Of a stretch of DNA of 50,074 bases, positions 22,070-34,900 are shown in pieces. The translations under genes and the position numbers were made by a program. Origin of the DNA: Mnemiopsis leidyi. Taxonomy: Eukaryota > Ctenophora > Tentaculata > Lobata > Bolinopsidae. The first letter of the stretch is position 1, and every line of letters begins with the position of its first letter. The notes under the pieces are model-generated. The model saw only the letters and a program-made list of their open reading frames with translations. It did no database searches and was not told the origin of the DNA. Location: positions 92,423-142,496 of the forward strand of contig JH152977.1 in the NCBI GenBank assembly GCA_000226015.1, read 5' to 3'.

Positions 22070-22400
22070 GTTTATTCCGTACTTAAACGACTTGTCAAGA
22101 TTAGTAAAATTGCACACCATATCTACTTCGCTGATGATACCAACCATTTTATTAGCGCAAATAAATGTACTCAATTAAACCTGATCGTGAATGAAGTCCT
22201 AAATCAAGTTCTACACTGGGCAACAAATAATTCAACGGGCGATGCGCGTCTGTCGCCAGGCCAGAAATGCGTAAGAGCACGTGATGGCTGCGACAGTAGG
22301 TTATCAACTTACAACAAATAATGGATTGAAATTAAACGCTAGTAAGGCAAAATATACAAATATTTATTTGTACTGTCAATCGCTCAAAATATTAAAATGA
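22070..22400 (+). mobile_element. LINE reverse transcriptase palm fragment with FADD box
   Basis: The plus strand reads FIPYLNDLSRLVKL, then after a frameshift HHIYFADDTNHFIS, followed by NLIVNEVLNQVLHWATNN and, after an 80-bp insertion, NASKAKYTNIYLY. FADD is the catalytic box of non-LTR reverse transcriptases. The copy is frameshifted and truncated. Its orientation is opposite to the LINE fragments on either side. Confidence 0.75.
22221..22322. mobile_element. 80-bp insertion flanked by an 11-bp direct repeat
   Basis: CAACAAATAAT at 22221-22231 recurs at 22312-22322, and the 80 bases between them interrupt the LINE frame exactly (ATNN before, NNKW-like after). The insert is richer in G+C than its surroundings and has no reading frame or obvious inverted ends. 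This looks like a small non-autonomous insertion with its target duplication. Confidence 0.6.
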
Positions 22401-23099
22401 ATTCAAAAATTGTTAAACACTAATAAAATATTATATAATTGACGGGATGATATCCGTCTAACGTTCTAACAAAACGCCAAGAGAGTTACCTGGGGACCTC
22501 AGGCTAATCGCCCGGTAACAGGAGAGCAGTGCAGCAAGCTGTGAGCCGCGCAAGATCAGAGTCGGGTAACACCTTGAAAAATATGATAAATTTAATGAAT
22601 GTTTATAAATCTCTTCTGAACAACAATATGATTATCTGTAGGTGCAGCCGATAGTTATTTAATTTCATGACAGTTCTGATTCGAATGGTACTTTTCTCTG
22701 TATGACTAAGAAATGCTATCTTTTAGGAAACCTTTTCACACGAAATAATTTCGAAATAATTTCGAACAGACACGTTCATAATCATTCTCAATAAATGTAT
22801 TTAACTTGTAGTGTTGAAATAGTTTAAAACTCTAAAAGTTTTAAACTGTCTAAAGTAACATTCAAATAGGATTATTCTTAAGAAAAAGATAAGTATTATG
22901 CTTCAACTTATTCTCCTAATAATTTACACCTTTTATTCTATTTAAAACTTTATCAGAGATTTCTAAAAATGTCCCACTCACTTATTCCCAAAGCTTTAAA
23001 TACTTCCTAATTGGATTTAAAAACGTTTAAACTAGATGAAACCAATCAACCTCAATAGGTAACTTTTACAAAGAACTTTTAATCAGATCTACTAAAATC
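22401..23099. other. intergenic, no gene
   Basis: AT-rich. A small hairpin GACGG...CCGTC lies near 22442-22459, and a moderately G+C-rich stretch of unknown nature lies at about 22460-22570. No coding or RNA feature is supported. Confidence 0.4.
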
Positions 23100-24200
23100 T
23101 AAAACACCAGTTAACTGGGATAATCTTTGGCTAGCTTTGTAAACTTTAATCAGGTCACCTCTTGAACGTCTCTCAGCGAGAGTGGTCAGCTGCAGAACCT
23201 GCAGGCCTACCCCTTAATCATCCTTGTTAAGCGTCTCTGGACGCTCTCAATCTTCTGTATCAAGTATCAATTTCCTTGCTCTGCTGCAGGATTCCATAGC
23301 TGAAAGCAGTACCCAAGATGTGGCCTGATTGGACTAAACACTAAGCATTAAAAATCTTTCTCTACTTTACTAATACACAATTCAATCAGATCATTCTAAT
23401 TTCTAAAACAAGGTGCCAGAGGTAACAACACCTTATCCTTTTCTTGTTTTTTTTTTCCTTAAATTTTTACCATTTGATTCATAATCCAAGCTTCCATTGC
23501 CATTTGATTCTATGTGTAATACTTTACATTTATCTCTATTAAATTCAAGTAACCAGTTTCTCTCCCAGTCCTCCAAACTTTTTAGATCATTATCAATAAC
23601 AGTCTTATCAGGTAGATTTCCCATTAATCTGCGGGCAGTGAAATGAACTGAAAAAAGCTTATGGCACTCGAGCCCTTGGTTTAGCTGCTCTGTATCGCTA
23701 TCCGCTCTGGGGATCCAACCACAGCGCAGATTCTGGAGACCCTAAGCTTTTGTAAACATAGATTTTACTCAGGCTGGTCAGTGTGTAACAAGCATGTTCA
23801 ATATAATCTGTCAGGAGGCCTTATAAACAAAATTTCTTAGTGTCAAACTTAACCTTATTGCTAGTGCGTGGCCACGCAAGCGGCTGTGCTTGTGCGTGGA
23901 GGCACTTTGAACTGGCGGCTGCTTGAGCGGTCACGCACTGCATAAAATAAATTGAGTCATTGGCCATAGGTGGTCTTTATCTTAACATATGATATTTGTT
24001 ATTCAATAAACAAGAATTTAAATGTTCTTTTCTCTCTAATTTAAGACCATCAGCTAATATTTTTACACTGCTCTTAAGATTATCTGGAAGATCATTTAGA
24101 ACAGTATAAATAACAGTGGTCCTAAAACTGAACCCTGTGGTATCCCTGATAAAATGTCTTTACTCTTTAGATAATAATAGTAGACAATTTTTGTACTTTT
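23100..24200 (-). mobile_element. decayed LINE with RT motifs, minus strand, internally interrupted
   Basis: Read from 24160 downward, the minus strand gives LSGIPQGSVLGPLLFI, then after a frameshift LNDLPDNLKSSVKILADG, where the catalytic ADD has become ADG. Next, 23624-23433 reads DNDLKSLEDWERNWLLEFN and KCKVLHIESN. Finally 23330-23100 reads QLTTLAERRSRGDLIKVYK, the C-terminal domain of CR1/L2-like RTs. About 300 bases at 23640-23950 that do not fit the element separate the palm from the connection. The copy is inactive. Confidence 0.75.
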
Positions 24201-25439
24201 TTTGACAAGATTTTATCTGTTTACCATTCCAACGAAACGATCATTTAGCTTTGAGCTGTGAGAGTCGGGTATCACCTCAACAAGAGCAACTTTAACATTG
24301 TGAATGATTGGACTGTTTGTAGAGTAGTAGTTGACAAGAGGCTATATCTAAGCCTCAAACCTGCTTTCAGATAAGAGGTCATATATTGTCTCACCTTATG
24401 ACCCATTTAGAAAACATTTCTTAAATTTTGAAATGAATCTTTTGTCTTTCACTTGAGTCAAGAAGAGAATAACAAAAACACTGTTGAATATATGTATAGT
24501 AATAATATTGATTATGTTAAACACCCCTACTTCAGATATATATTTGTATCATATCAATTATATTGATTCTTGTTGTCTAAAGCTTTTTCAGGCTATTTTC
24601 AAACACTCTTAATTACACAAGGGTTCTAAAATTTTCTGTCCCCAATGCAAATCTATCGAAAAACTTTAGTAGGAGCTCAGGGAAAGCATTTTATATTGAT
24701 ATTGATTGATTGTACTGCAAATAAAGTTACCCTTTTGTTTTATTACCCTTTTGTTTTATTATATATTATGAAACAACCCTTCAATATATTTGGGTCCCAA
24801 TCCCCACGGACCATGTATGTTCCTGAATACTCTTAGTTTCCTTTCATAACAACCACGGTGCCTTTATTGACTAAGGGCATATGTGCATTCCTGGGTATTA
24901 GTAAACACACGGTGGTGATATGAGTGGGTGCACATGAATTGTGACCAAAATTGAGTGACCAAAATTGATGTGTCAACTGTCCGTTACCTGGGGCTGTGTC
25001 AGCTCCCCTACTAATACTAGGTTCCCTGTGGAGGGCTTCCACTCTCCAGGATGTAACCGTTCTCAGGTGCATGATAAGATTTTGTTTATTCTACTGATAA
25101 AGTCGTGTTGACTTTCCTGAAGAGATAGCTGCATTTTGAAGACTTTTCACATCTCTCATGCTTTTTTGCAAAAATAAATAGCAACGTAGATAGTTCAAAG
25201 TGGTGGGGTGGGTACGTAGGTAGAATGGGGTGTCAGTGATAATATGATACTACCATAAATGACTAAAAAATTTATCAGATGCCAGTCGAAATTGTAAGTA
25301 TACACGAGCAAAGTTAAAAAACGCTTAAAGCTTAAAAAGAAAACAGTTAATAACAAATCTATTACCTTCGACGTGGTGAATTTTCATTTACGAAATCGCG
25401 TTTCGTTTCTTAAATAAGAAGCACACTTTTATCAAGAGG
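24201..25439. other. intergenic between transposon remnants and the SLCO gene
   Basis: AT-rich, with no gene recognised. It contains a short direct duplication (TTACCCTTTTGTTTTATTA... near 24727-24760; ATTGAGTGACCAAAATTGA near 24940-24968). Reading frames at 24645-24836 and 24833-25072 look like chance. Confidence 0.45.
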
Positions 25440-25675
25440 GCTCGGGTTCTAGGAATCACAGCTGGCCTCCATGAAATGAATAGTACCTTCCACAGGTGGT
25501 AGGGGGTTCAATTCCTAGATTCAATCATAGAAGAGTGCAGTAAGGGTATCACCTACAATGCTTTTCAGTCAACTTGCTGAATGAGGAGGATCTCTAATAT
25601 GAGATCTAGAATCTCTCTAGTGCCTCTTCAGTACAACTGTACAAAGCCTGTGTACAGGTGTTATAAATACAAATA
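25440..25675 (+). mobile_element. tRNA-Gly-derived SINE, family A, diverged copy 2
   Basis: The B box GGGGGTTCAATTCC at about 25503-25516 is followed by GAAGAGTGCAGTAAGGGTAT and CAACTTGCTGAATGAGGAGG. These line up with GAAGTGCGCTAAGGGCATTT and CGACTCAGCCGAATGATCGG in the copy at 6473-6795. The tRNA head is badly eroded. It lies about 250 bp upstream of the SLCO start codon. Confidence 0.65.
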
Positions 25676-25921
25676 CAATTTTTTTACTTAAAATGAGTTA
25701 TACAAGTTGTGTGTCAAATTTTTGACCTTTAAACATGTTTTGATGCTATTCAGATATAAAACCTAATTATTTATCTTGATTTAAATCCATGTTGATGCAT
25801 CTGATAAGATTCTAATCACTACCTCGAACCACCCTTTTGAGGTCATAATATTCTCGGCCTATAAAGTATATAGCCATATTCTATTTTCTGCGTTTCATGT
25901 TTACTATTTTATTGCAGGAAA

Positions 25922-28900
25922 ATGGCCTCCATAGCAGTAACTTCATCTGATGATGATGTCCAAGAAAAGAAAAAACATGGAAGATTATTCACTCCCCTCT
26001 TTTACTTCTTTCTTTGGTGTGGATGTATTTTTTTCACAGTCTATGTTGGTCTCAGGATTCTTAAATGTTGTATTGAGCACAATCCAAGTTGAATTCCAGA
26101 TGTCTAGTGCCGAGGCTGCCATGTTTCCCAGTAATTATGATATTTCAGTAGCAGTGACTGTACTTCTCGTTGCTCATTTTGGGAGTTCACACAAGCCTAG
26201 AACTTTGGGCATTGGTATGATTTTGTTGGCAACAGGATCATTGTTCTTTTCCCTTGCTCATTTTATCTACGGTAAAGACAATATTCTGGAAGCAAAAGAC
26301 TCTGAAAAAAATATGTATCTTTGTGATAGTGACTCTAATGCAGACTCCAAGACCGATTGCATTGATGAAACAATGGGCAATTCTGGTGCCTATGCATTAT
26401 TGACTGTCGGCTCAATTCTAATAGGTTTAGGTGCCTCACCAGTATACACTGCTGGTACAACATTTTGTGATGAAATCTTTCCTCCTCAAAAAGTCAGTAT
26501 GTATTTTGGAATTTCATATGGCATAGGAGCTTTGAGTCCAGCTATAGGATTCATCCTAGGGGGAGTGTTTCTCGGCTTCTACAAAAATCTTGGTAATCCA
26601 CCTGAAGGACTGACTGTAGACAATGTTAATTGGGTAGGAGCTTGGTGGCTTGGTTTCCTAATATGTGCGCTCATGGGATATGTCTTTGGTTTTCTTTTAT
26701 TATTCTTCCCTGCACAGGTAAACATTACTTATTTGTACTGATCTTTCACAAGAGATTCAGTGTGATTGTAACATAATTCTAAAAAATTGTTTTCTGCCTA
26801 TTCAATAGTAAAATCTACATTAAGATTAAATTGAATTCCTGCAGTTACCGGAGTGCGAAGATGTTAAACAAAAGAAGCTTGAGTTAAACATCCAAATTGC
26901 AAATACAGAAGAGGTACAGGTATTTCAATAACCATTACATGTACCCAACTCTTTTCCTCAATAAACATACTTTATTTTCTTTCTTTATTTGGGGTCTTTT
27001 GCATATTACTAATACTTCGAAAGAAAAATGTAGATCCTATTTAGTCTGTCTATTGCCATTATAATGTTACCAAATCTTGGCACTAGCTCTTACACAGTTC
27101 ACGGTACTTTCATAGCCTTTTTTGCCTCTGCCAAAATTGTGAATTGAAAGGGCAGATCTAGATTGACTCGAAATTTTATAAACAGAAAATTTTCAGGCGA
27201 AATGGTTCTGAATTGATTTAAAAGTTAACATTTGAAATTAAATAGATTATTCGGATCATGTAATATGTAAATGGCCCCTCACTTCACAACTCAAGGCACA
27301 GAATGCAGCCCAAGTGTGCTTGCATGTTTTCATGAGTGATTTTAAATGGACTACCTTCATCATACTTCCAAACTGTTCAACCTTTAACTTTTCTACCGTT
27401 CACAATTGCACAGAACTGCACACTTTGTGGTATGTTTGTGATTTTCCCCTCTGATTTGTAATAGCACTTAACATCTTAGGGCCCTGCCAATGAGCCTGCT
27501 ACCCCACCTGAGGCTAAGGTGAGAAAAAAAAGCTTGGCTCTGGTTACTATTTTCACCTGATAAATGTTTGCTTTGTATTACGTATATTCTGTATCAGTGT
27601 CAGGGTTCTTTAATCGAATGTCATCGTGAAAATTAGATGATGCTTGGAAAAGGTTTTGCTTGGGCTAATTTTTAACCGAAATTGACAGTTTATCTTTAAA
27701 TATTCATGGAATAATCTCCAAACTTGACGGTTTTGAGTACAGGATAAAACAAATTAATCCCAAGAGTATGGTCTCAGGTCTATTGTTTAATGCTCTATTG
27801 CTTACTGCTGATTGCTGACCGGTGCAGCACGCTATTGCCATACACTATAATTGTTCTTCAAATAATGAATTTAAGTGATAAATAAGCTATGACTTTAACT
27901 CGTAATTGAGATACGTTTCTTGCTGATATTGACTGCAATGACTGAAAGTTTTCCAATTTATAAAAACGCTGATCCCAGTTTTCCGTGCTGTAATTTTAAT
28001 AGCAATATTTATTATATCTACTGCAGCTGCGGTATCTTTACCTCAGTGTCTGTAAATTACATCTAATGCACAGCTGTGCACTGTCTCTGAATTAGGCGCA
28101 ACGTTTAACTTATTGATATATTCAAATACTCAACTATGTAATAGATAGAAGTGCATGACTGTGTGGCCATTCAGCCGAGCAGGTCCAACATAAAATAGAA
28201 AAATAAACTTGATCAAACGTTAAGCATGCTATGCGACATGTTCGTGACACCTATCAATGATTGATTTATTATTTTTTCATTCAGAATTGTCTCTCTTTTA
28301 AGCCAATAGGAGTATTAATATTTCAGAGCCAGACGTTTATCGACCTGCTTAAAGACATGCTGCCCCTGCTAAAGAGTGTCCTTTTGAACCCTGTTTTTGT
28401 CGTAATCGTTCTTGGATCAATCACTGATTCTTTGATTATCTCTGCTTTTGCTGCTTGGCTTCCCAAGATGGTCGAATCACAGTTTGGGTTAGTTTCTACA
28501 TGTTCGACTTCTTGAATCGATCAAAATCATTAATTGGCTGTAACAATTAGAACATATTTTAATTATTTTCAAAATATCTTAACTCTAAAATACAATGTAC
28601 ATTTATTGAGACATGTTAACAGCACCAGCTAACTTTAATATTGCTCATTTGTCAAGGGAGTAGCACCGCACATCCAAAACAAACCTACTCCACCGCCAAA
28701 ACAAACCTACTCCACCTCCAAAACAAACCTACTTCACCTCCAAAACAGACCTACTCCACCTCTAAAACAAACCTACTCCACCTCAAAAACAAACCTACTC
28801 CACCTCCAAAACAAACCTACTCCTCCACCAAAACGCTCTAACGGCCTTATCCCAATCTAAGAAACACAATCACTTAACATGGAATAACATCAAACTTTAT

Positions 28901-31900
28901 ACATAGTTTGGTCACATACTCGCATACTCAGTAAGAGTAAGTCAGGTGTATGAACTGTAAACCATGCATACATTTAGATTAATATGATATGGTTAACAAA
29001 CGAACAAGGTTCTTCATTAACAAATTGCTCCCTTGGTTGGAGGGACTCACCACCTATATCGTTTTTGTTTATTTCAGGGCATCCAGTGCAGCCTCAAAAA
29101 TCAACATTGTACACAATCTAAGTTATGCTGGATTTTCTGATCATGTTTATCATTTTGTGTGGTTGTGTAGGTGCGAACAAAATTTTCCCAGGATCTCCAT
29201 CAGTGATAACTGAAACATGTATATTTCAGAGTTTCAAGTTCAGTAGCTGCCTACATAACAGTGATAACTGAAACATGTATATTTCAGAGTTTCAAGTTCA
29301 GTAGCTGCCTACATAACAGTGATAACTGAAACATGTCTATTTCAGAGTTTCAAGTTCGGTAGCTGCCTACATAACAGTGATAACTGAAACATGTATATTT
29401 CAGAGTTTCAAGTTCAGTAGCTGCCTACATAACAGTGATAACTGAAACATGTCTATTTCAGAGTTTCAAGTTCAGTAGCTGCCTACATTACCGGAGGAGT
29501 AACTGTCCCCGGAGCTGCTGGTGGCATAATCGTCAGTGGACTTATCGTCAAGGTTTGATTATCTGTTGTTTTCAATGTACTGTGTGAGTTTTACATTTCG
29601 TATTCCTTAAACTGTTAAATTCTAAGATTCTCAACATAATTTCATATTTTTTCATAATATTTTAGTTCTTCCTGAAAAACTAATTTAATAATTTTCTTTT
29701 GCTTTTGAGTATTTCACGTTCCTCGGGTAATTATAGGTAACATGAGCTCACCTGTCTCCAAATCGTGAACTGATTTTAACTGTAATAAATGACGTGTTAA
29801 AAGTTGCTGAATTGTTCATAAATCATTTGTCGTGGACGTAGGTATAAGGGAATCAGCCCCATTTAGGAAATCTGATTGGGTCTGATCTCAGTTCTTGTTC
29901 AGACTGAACTTTTCCGTATCTGCAGCTGACCGCCATATAAATACACCAGGTTTTATCATTCCACTGATAAAGATTGTATCATGTCACATAAAAGTACACC
30001 TCCAAGTTACAATACCCATTTATTGACTACCTGACCCCTGTGGTAGCTCAGATCCCTTGTCGCCTAGCTGTCGTCAACGAGGAACTTTAAACCATAATCT
30101 TAACACTTCGGAGGAATGATGCTAATAGTCACAAGTTGTACATGCTAGAAACTACGTATACAGTTGAAAATAAACAAACAGTTAGGCAGCTTTACATGAG
30201 TAAACATGGAGCAAGGAAATTGTTTATCTAGAAGCTGGATCTGTTGTCTTCCACACACAGTGGAACACATTGTTTGATATGTAGTGTGTAATGATTGGAG
30301 TCTTGCAGAAACAAGCTCAAAACATGCTCAGATGATACCTGCTACTGATTGCAATATCTCTTAAGTTAAGTTTGACTCAACAATTCGTCATGCATCTAAG
30401 TGTTACAACTTCTCACTATTCAGTTCAACACTGCCTTACATGTGCCAAGTTTCATCACAAGCCTCCTCGTGAGAGCGTGAGAGAACAGTTGCATGTCAAG
30501 AAAGGCATTGAAACGGTTTTAACTACTTTGTGAAACTGTGTTAATTACTTAGTGAGACTGTAGTGAGTTACGTGCAGACACTCTTGCACTCAGAGCTCAA
30601 ACAAAGATCTTTACAAGATGTTTTCAGATTCTTTAGTACAGGATCTTTACAGGATCTTTTCAGGATCTTTAAACTACTACTTTAGTCACTATCGACGTAA
30701 ATGTGGAATCGAACCGAGTGTAAATCTACCTCCCTTGTTGAACTCCGTGTCTCGAAGCAGCATTTAACAGTGTGAAGAGATCATCTCATTTCATTACGAA
30801 ATCAGACCTTTTAAAATATAAAAAATGCCAAAGTTTATAATCCTTGATCGTGATTTAGAAGATACATATCAAAACTGAATTGGAGAAGAGGTCGCGTTGG
30901 TCCAATTAAATGTTTAGATAATCTTCTCCGGGATTTTTATTAAAGCCTCTCAACTGACCACCTATTTGTCTCTCAACCCTGATCTCCCACGGGACTCCTC
31001 ACTCCAAAGTTTTCACGTCCAACGCTTGTCGATAGTTTAAATTTTAACGTCAGCTTGGGTCATATCGAGAATTAACGGTTCTTTTATTGCCCGAAATTTG
31101 ATCTTGAAAACGAGAAGAACAAACCATTACCTCGCCAAACACACACACTAACACACACACACGCCTACACATTATGAGATTGAGCTGCTGAAGAAAAATC
31201 GGTAACTAGGTTAACAGCGGTACCACCTTGTACTTGGCTGGCCGGTCATCAGTCCCACATGACCCGAACTACACTAACAACCAGACAACATAATATAGCC
31301 CCTCAAGTCACCGATTGTGTCTGGATCGGACGTTCCTTTTTAAGCTGATCTCGTCTTTTTTGACGTCGTGAAAGGAAAAACTGGGAAACTGGAGAGTCTA
31401 ATAATGTCAGGGAGACGTAATTAGCAGGTCTGAATTGTAATTTGGTAATGTAACATAATAATTTGGAGTATTATGTAACGTATTCACTTTATCGGTTGGT
31501 GAGAAACAGACACGTTCCTCTGTGCCCTGCACTTATCGACACATTTAATTCAACAGAACCCCTTCAGACCTCTCGAATTATAGATGTCTGTCTGTTTTTC
31601 TCTTGCTCCAGATTTTGGACGTAATCTGAATTATAAAATTTGCTGAATTACGTTAACAAAGACAGGAGAAAAGCCCCTCGCCCGGTACAAAGTTATCACG
31701 CTGGGGTGTTAAACTGCACGTGTTTAACTGCTCACTGCACGTGTCAGGCGTGTCGTGTTTTTGTCGCCTCAAGCGAACTCTACTGAGAGAGAGGGAGAGA
31801 GAGAGGGCTGGGTTGTGTGTGATGGCAATTGCGAAGTAGTGCACATACCTTTTGAAATCCCTAGAGGTTTGTCTCGGCTACTTAACGTCTGGTGATGTGA

Positions 31901-34900
31901 GTTGGTAGTAGTAAGTGCGTGGGTGTGTTTTAGAGGCCTGTATGTACTGTTCTGTTCGGTCATGTGTTGGATTTTGTTTGAGGATTTCTTACTCTGAGTT
32001 GTTTAAAGTATTTATGGAATGGAGATGTAGAAATGTTAATAAGTTTACCCGTCAGCAATGTTTAAATTGGATTGCGACTACTGATGGTATGTTAACGAAA
32101 TACCTGTTGGTTAAGTTTTGCAAATTCTAATCCTTTCAGCTTAACCGCCTACTGCATATCATGATGCATCAGCTGATTGCCTTTGCAATACCTAATAAGT
32201 GACTGGGCCTTAGCAAATCGCGCTCAATGAGACAATGAAATTTGCTCAAAAATCAAACCTTTTTTCTGGTGGACAAACAAAGAAAAAAAGATAAAGCGTA
32301 TCGATTTCTCGATTAGACAATGATGGGCAGGACTCAGGATCCAGCCTCCGTGTCATATTACCTCTTAAACAATAAACATATGTATTATAGATCAGTTAAA
32401 TTTAAATGAATATGTAAAGCTAACTGTCCATTAAGTGCTATAAGTGATTTTAAACAGGGCGAACATCTGTGTTTCGGTCCTTATCTAATATATTCAATAG
32501 CTATAAGGTATCTGTGTGTGTATCTAGCGGTTATATTCATACTGTGACTTGTATGCTGCTGTCTGTATTCCAAACGTCACACAGTTAGCAAACAGACATT
32601 ACTTATAACTGCAGTAAAACCTGTATTTACCGAGCCTCGCGGGGAAAGCGTCAAAGTCCGATAAATCGAGGGACACGGTAAATAGAGGCACGGTATATCG
32701 AGGTTTTACTGTACATGCATCACCACGAAAGTTGTTATTCACCAATACCTATTATCCGGTTTAGTCAACAAGACAATCAAACTATCTTATTTATTGTTAA
32801 AACTCATAAATACTTAAACGACACGGTCGAGATAGAAAAATAGCCCTCGCCATCTCTCAAAACAAAAGGAGATATCTCATGTAACAGACATACATCCATT
32901 AAGTTTAATGATTGGTCTGTTACATACATCCCTCGAATTACCTTGAACTGGAGGGTGTTCTGTAGACAAGTAAGAGATAGGTAGTTGTACCTCCTTGAAC
33001 TGGAGGGTGTTCTGTAGACAAGTAAGAGATAGGTAGTTGTACCTCCTTGAAACTGGAGGGTGTTCTGGTAGACAAGTAAGAGATAGGTAGTTGTACCTCC
33101 TTGAACTGGAGGGTGTTCTGTAGACCAGTAAGAGATAGGTAGTTGTACTCCTTGAACTGGAGGGTGTTCTGTAGACAAGTNNNNNNNNNNNNNNNNNNNN
33201 NNNNNNNNNNNNNNNNNNNNNNNNNNNNNNNNNNNNNNNNNNNNNNNNNNNNNNNNNNNNNNNNNNNNNNNNNNNNNNNNNNNNNNNNNNNNNNNNNNNN
33301 NNNNNNNNNNNNNNNNNNNNNNNNNNNNNNNNNNNNNNNNNNNNNNNNNNNNNNNNNNNNNNNNNNNNNNNNNNNNNNNNNNNNNNNNNNNNNNNNNNNN
33401 NNNNNNNNNNNNNNNNNNNNNNNNNNNNNNNNNNNNNNNNNNNNNNNNNNNNNNNNNNNNNNNNNNNNNNNNNNNNNNNNNNNNNNNNNNNNNNNNNNNN
33501 NNNNNNNNNNNNNNNNNNNNNNNNNNNNNNNNNNNNNNNNNNNNNNNNNNNNNNNNNNNNNNNNNNNNNNNNNNNNNNNNNNNNNNNNNNNNNNNNNNNN
33601 NNNNNNNNNNNNNNNNNNNNNNNNNNNNNNNNNNNNNNNNNNNNNNNNNNNNNNNNNNNNNNNNNNNNNNNNNNNNNNNNNNNNNNNNNNNNNNNNNNNN
33701 NNNNNNNNNNNNNNNNNNNNNNNNNNNNNNNNNNNNNNNNNNNNNNNNNNNNNNNNNNNNNNNNNNNNNNNNNNNNNNNNNNNNNNNNTACCTCCTTGAA
33801 CTGGAGGGTGTTCTGTAGACAAGTAAGATTAGGTAGTTGTACCTCCTTGAACTGGAGGGTGTTCTGTAGACAAGTAAGCGATAGGTAGTTGTACCTCCTT
33901 GAACAGCATGGCAATCTCTCTCGATTAGACTTTTTTGTTGAAGGTTTCGTCTGTTTTTTAGGTTTTAACATGTCCTCACAATACCTGACATACCATTGTT
34001 CGTGTAACAAAGTTTCTGTCTTTGTCAGAATGTTTTAGGATATTTTAGGGTTGCTGCATTTGTTGTCGCAAATCTCGACATCACCATCGCAGCTTTAATA
34101 TTATTTGAGTCTTAAAATCTTTTTGATGAACGCAAAAAATTCCCGGTATTAGAAAGTACTATGTGTTTCATCTAACCGAAAATTGCCAAAACAAAGGTTA
34201 TAATTTTGTAAAGTTCTCCAATTCGCCATGTTATCAAAAAGACGACTTTCCGAAAATTCAACGTGGATAACTGCGTAATGATAGTTCTCACCCTCTTCAC
34301 TCGCCCATAACAGTCCCGGCTCCGAGGCAAGAAGGGAGCAGGGGGTGGCACAACAGAAACTTGACCATCCTTCCTGACATACTGAACATATGAAGTCCTA
34401 AGTGGATTAGCTAATCTGCCAAATGTTCATTTGCCGCGTCTTCACGAAAGTCGGGAGCATTATTTCTGTACAACTTCACCTTGCAGAATTCCTATTGAAC
34501 CGGGACTCAGGGCTTTATCGGTCCCGCCGCTGTGTAATCGATTTGTAAAAAATGGTTTTTTGTTTATCAGGGTAAATAGATTTTCCAAATTATATTAGGT
34601 GGACCATTGCCTAGCCCTAATGAATTTTTCATGTCGTAATGTTACACATGATCCTTTAGCATCATCAGAAAAGTGTCAATACCACATTTAGATGATACCT
34701 TTTGTGACACTGATACCTTATAGTGTAACTGTTTGACTTTGTAGAACATGTTTATGACGTTAAAGTTAACTTTTTAAACTTAGAGTGTGTTTTCCACTGG
34801 TTACATATAGCATATGGTCAAGTTTACTCACATTTAATATCATGACTTATTTCAGTGGAAGAAGCTGAACGGATTGCAATGTGCGAAATGGCAAGCCTAC

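Noticed and set aside
29080..29173. Possible alternative exon 5 of SLCO: acceptor TTTATTTCAG followed by GASSAAS in the right phase, recalling GVSSSVAA
   Set aside because: After the first few residues the similarity ends (KINIVHNLSYAGF has no counterpart), and the real exon at 29462 continues the family match. Kept only as a weak idea of an old exon duplicate.
32804..34010. Long minus-strand frames rich in LQNTLQFKE and STEHPPVQG
   Set aside because: These are translations of the 52-bp minisatellite and of the N gap.
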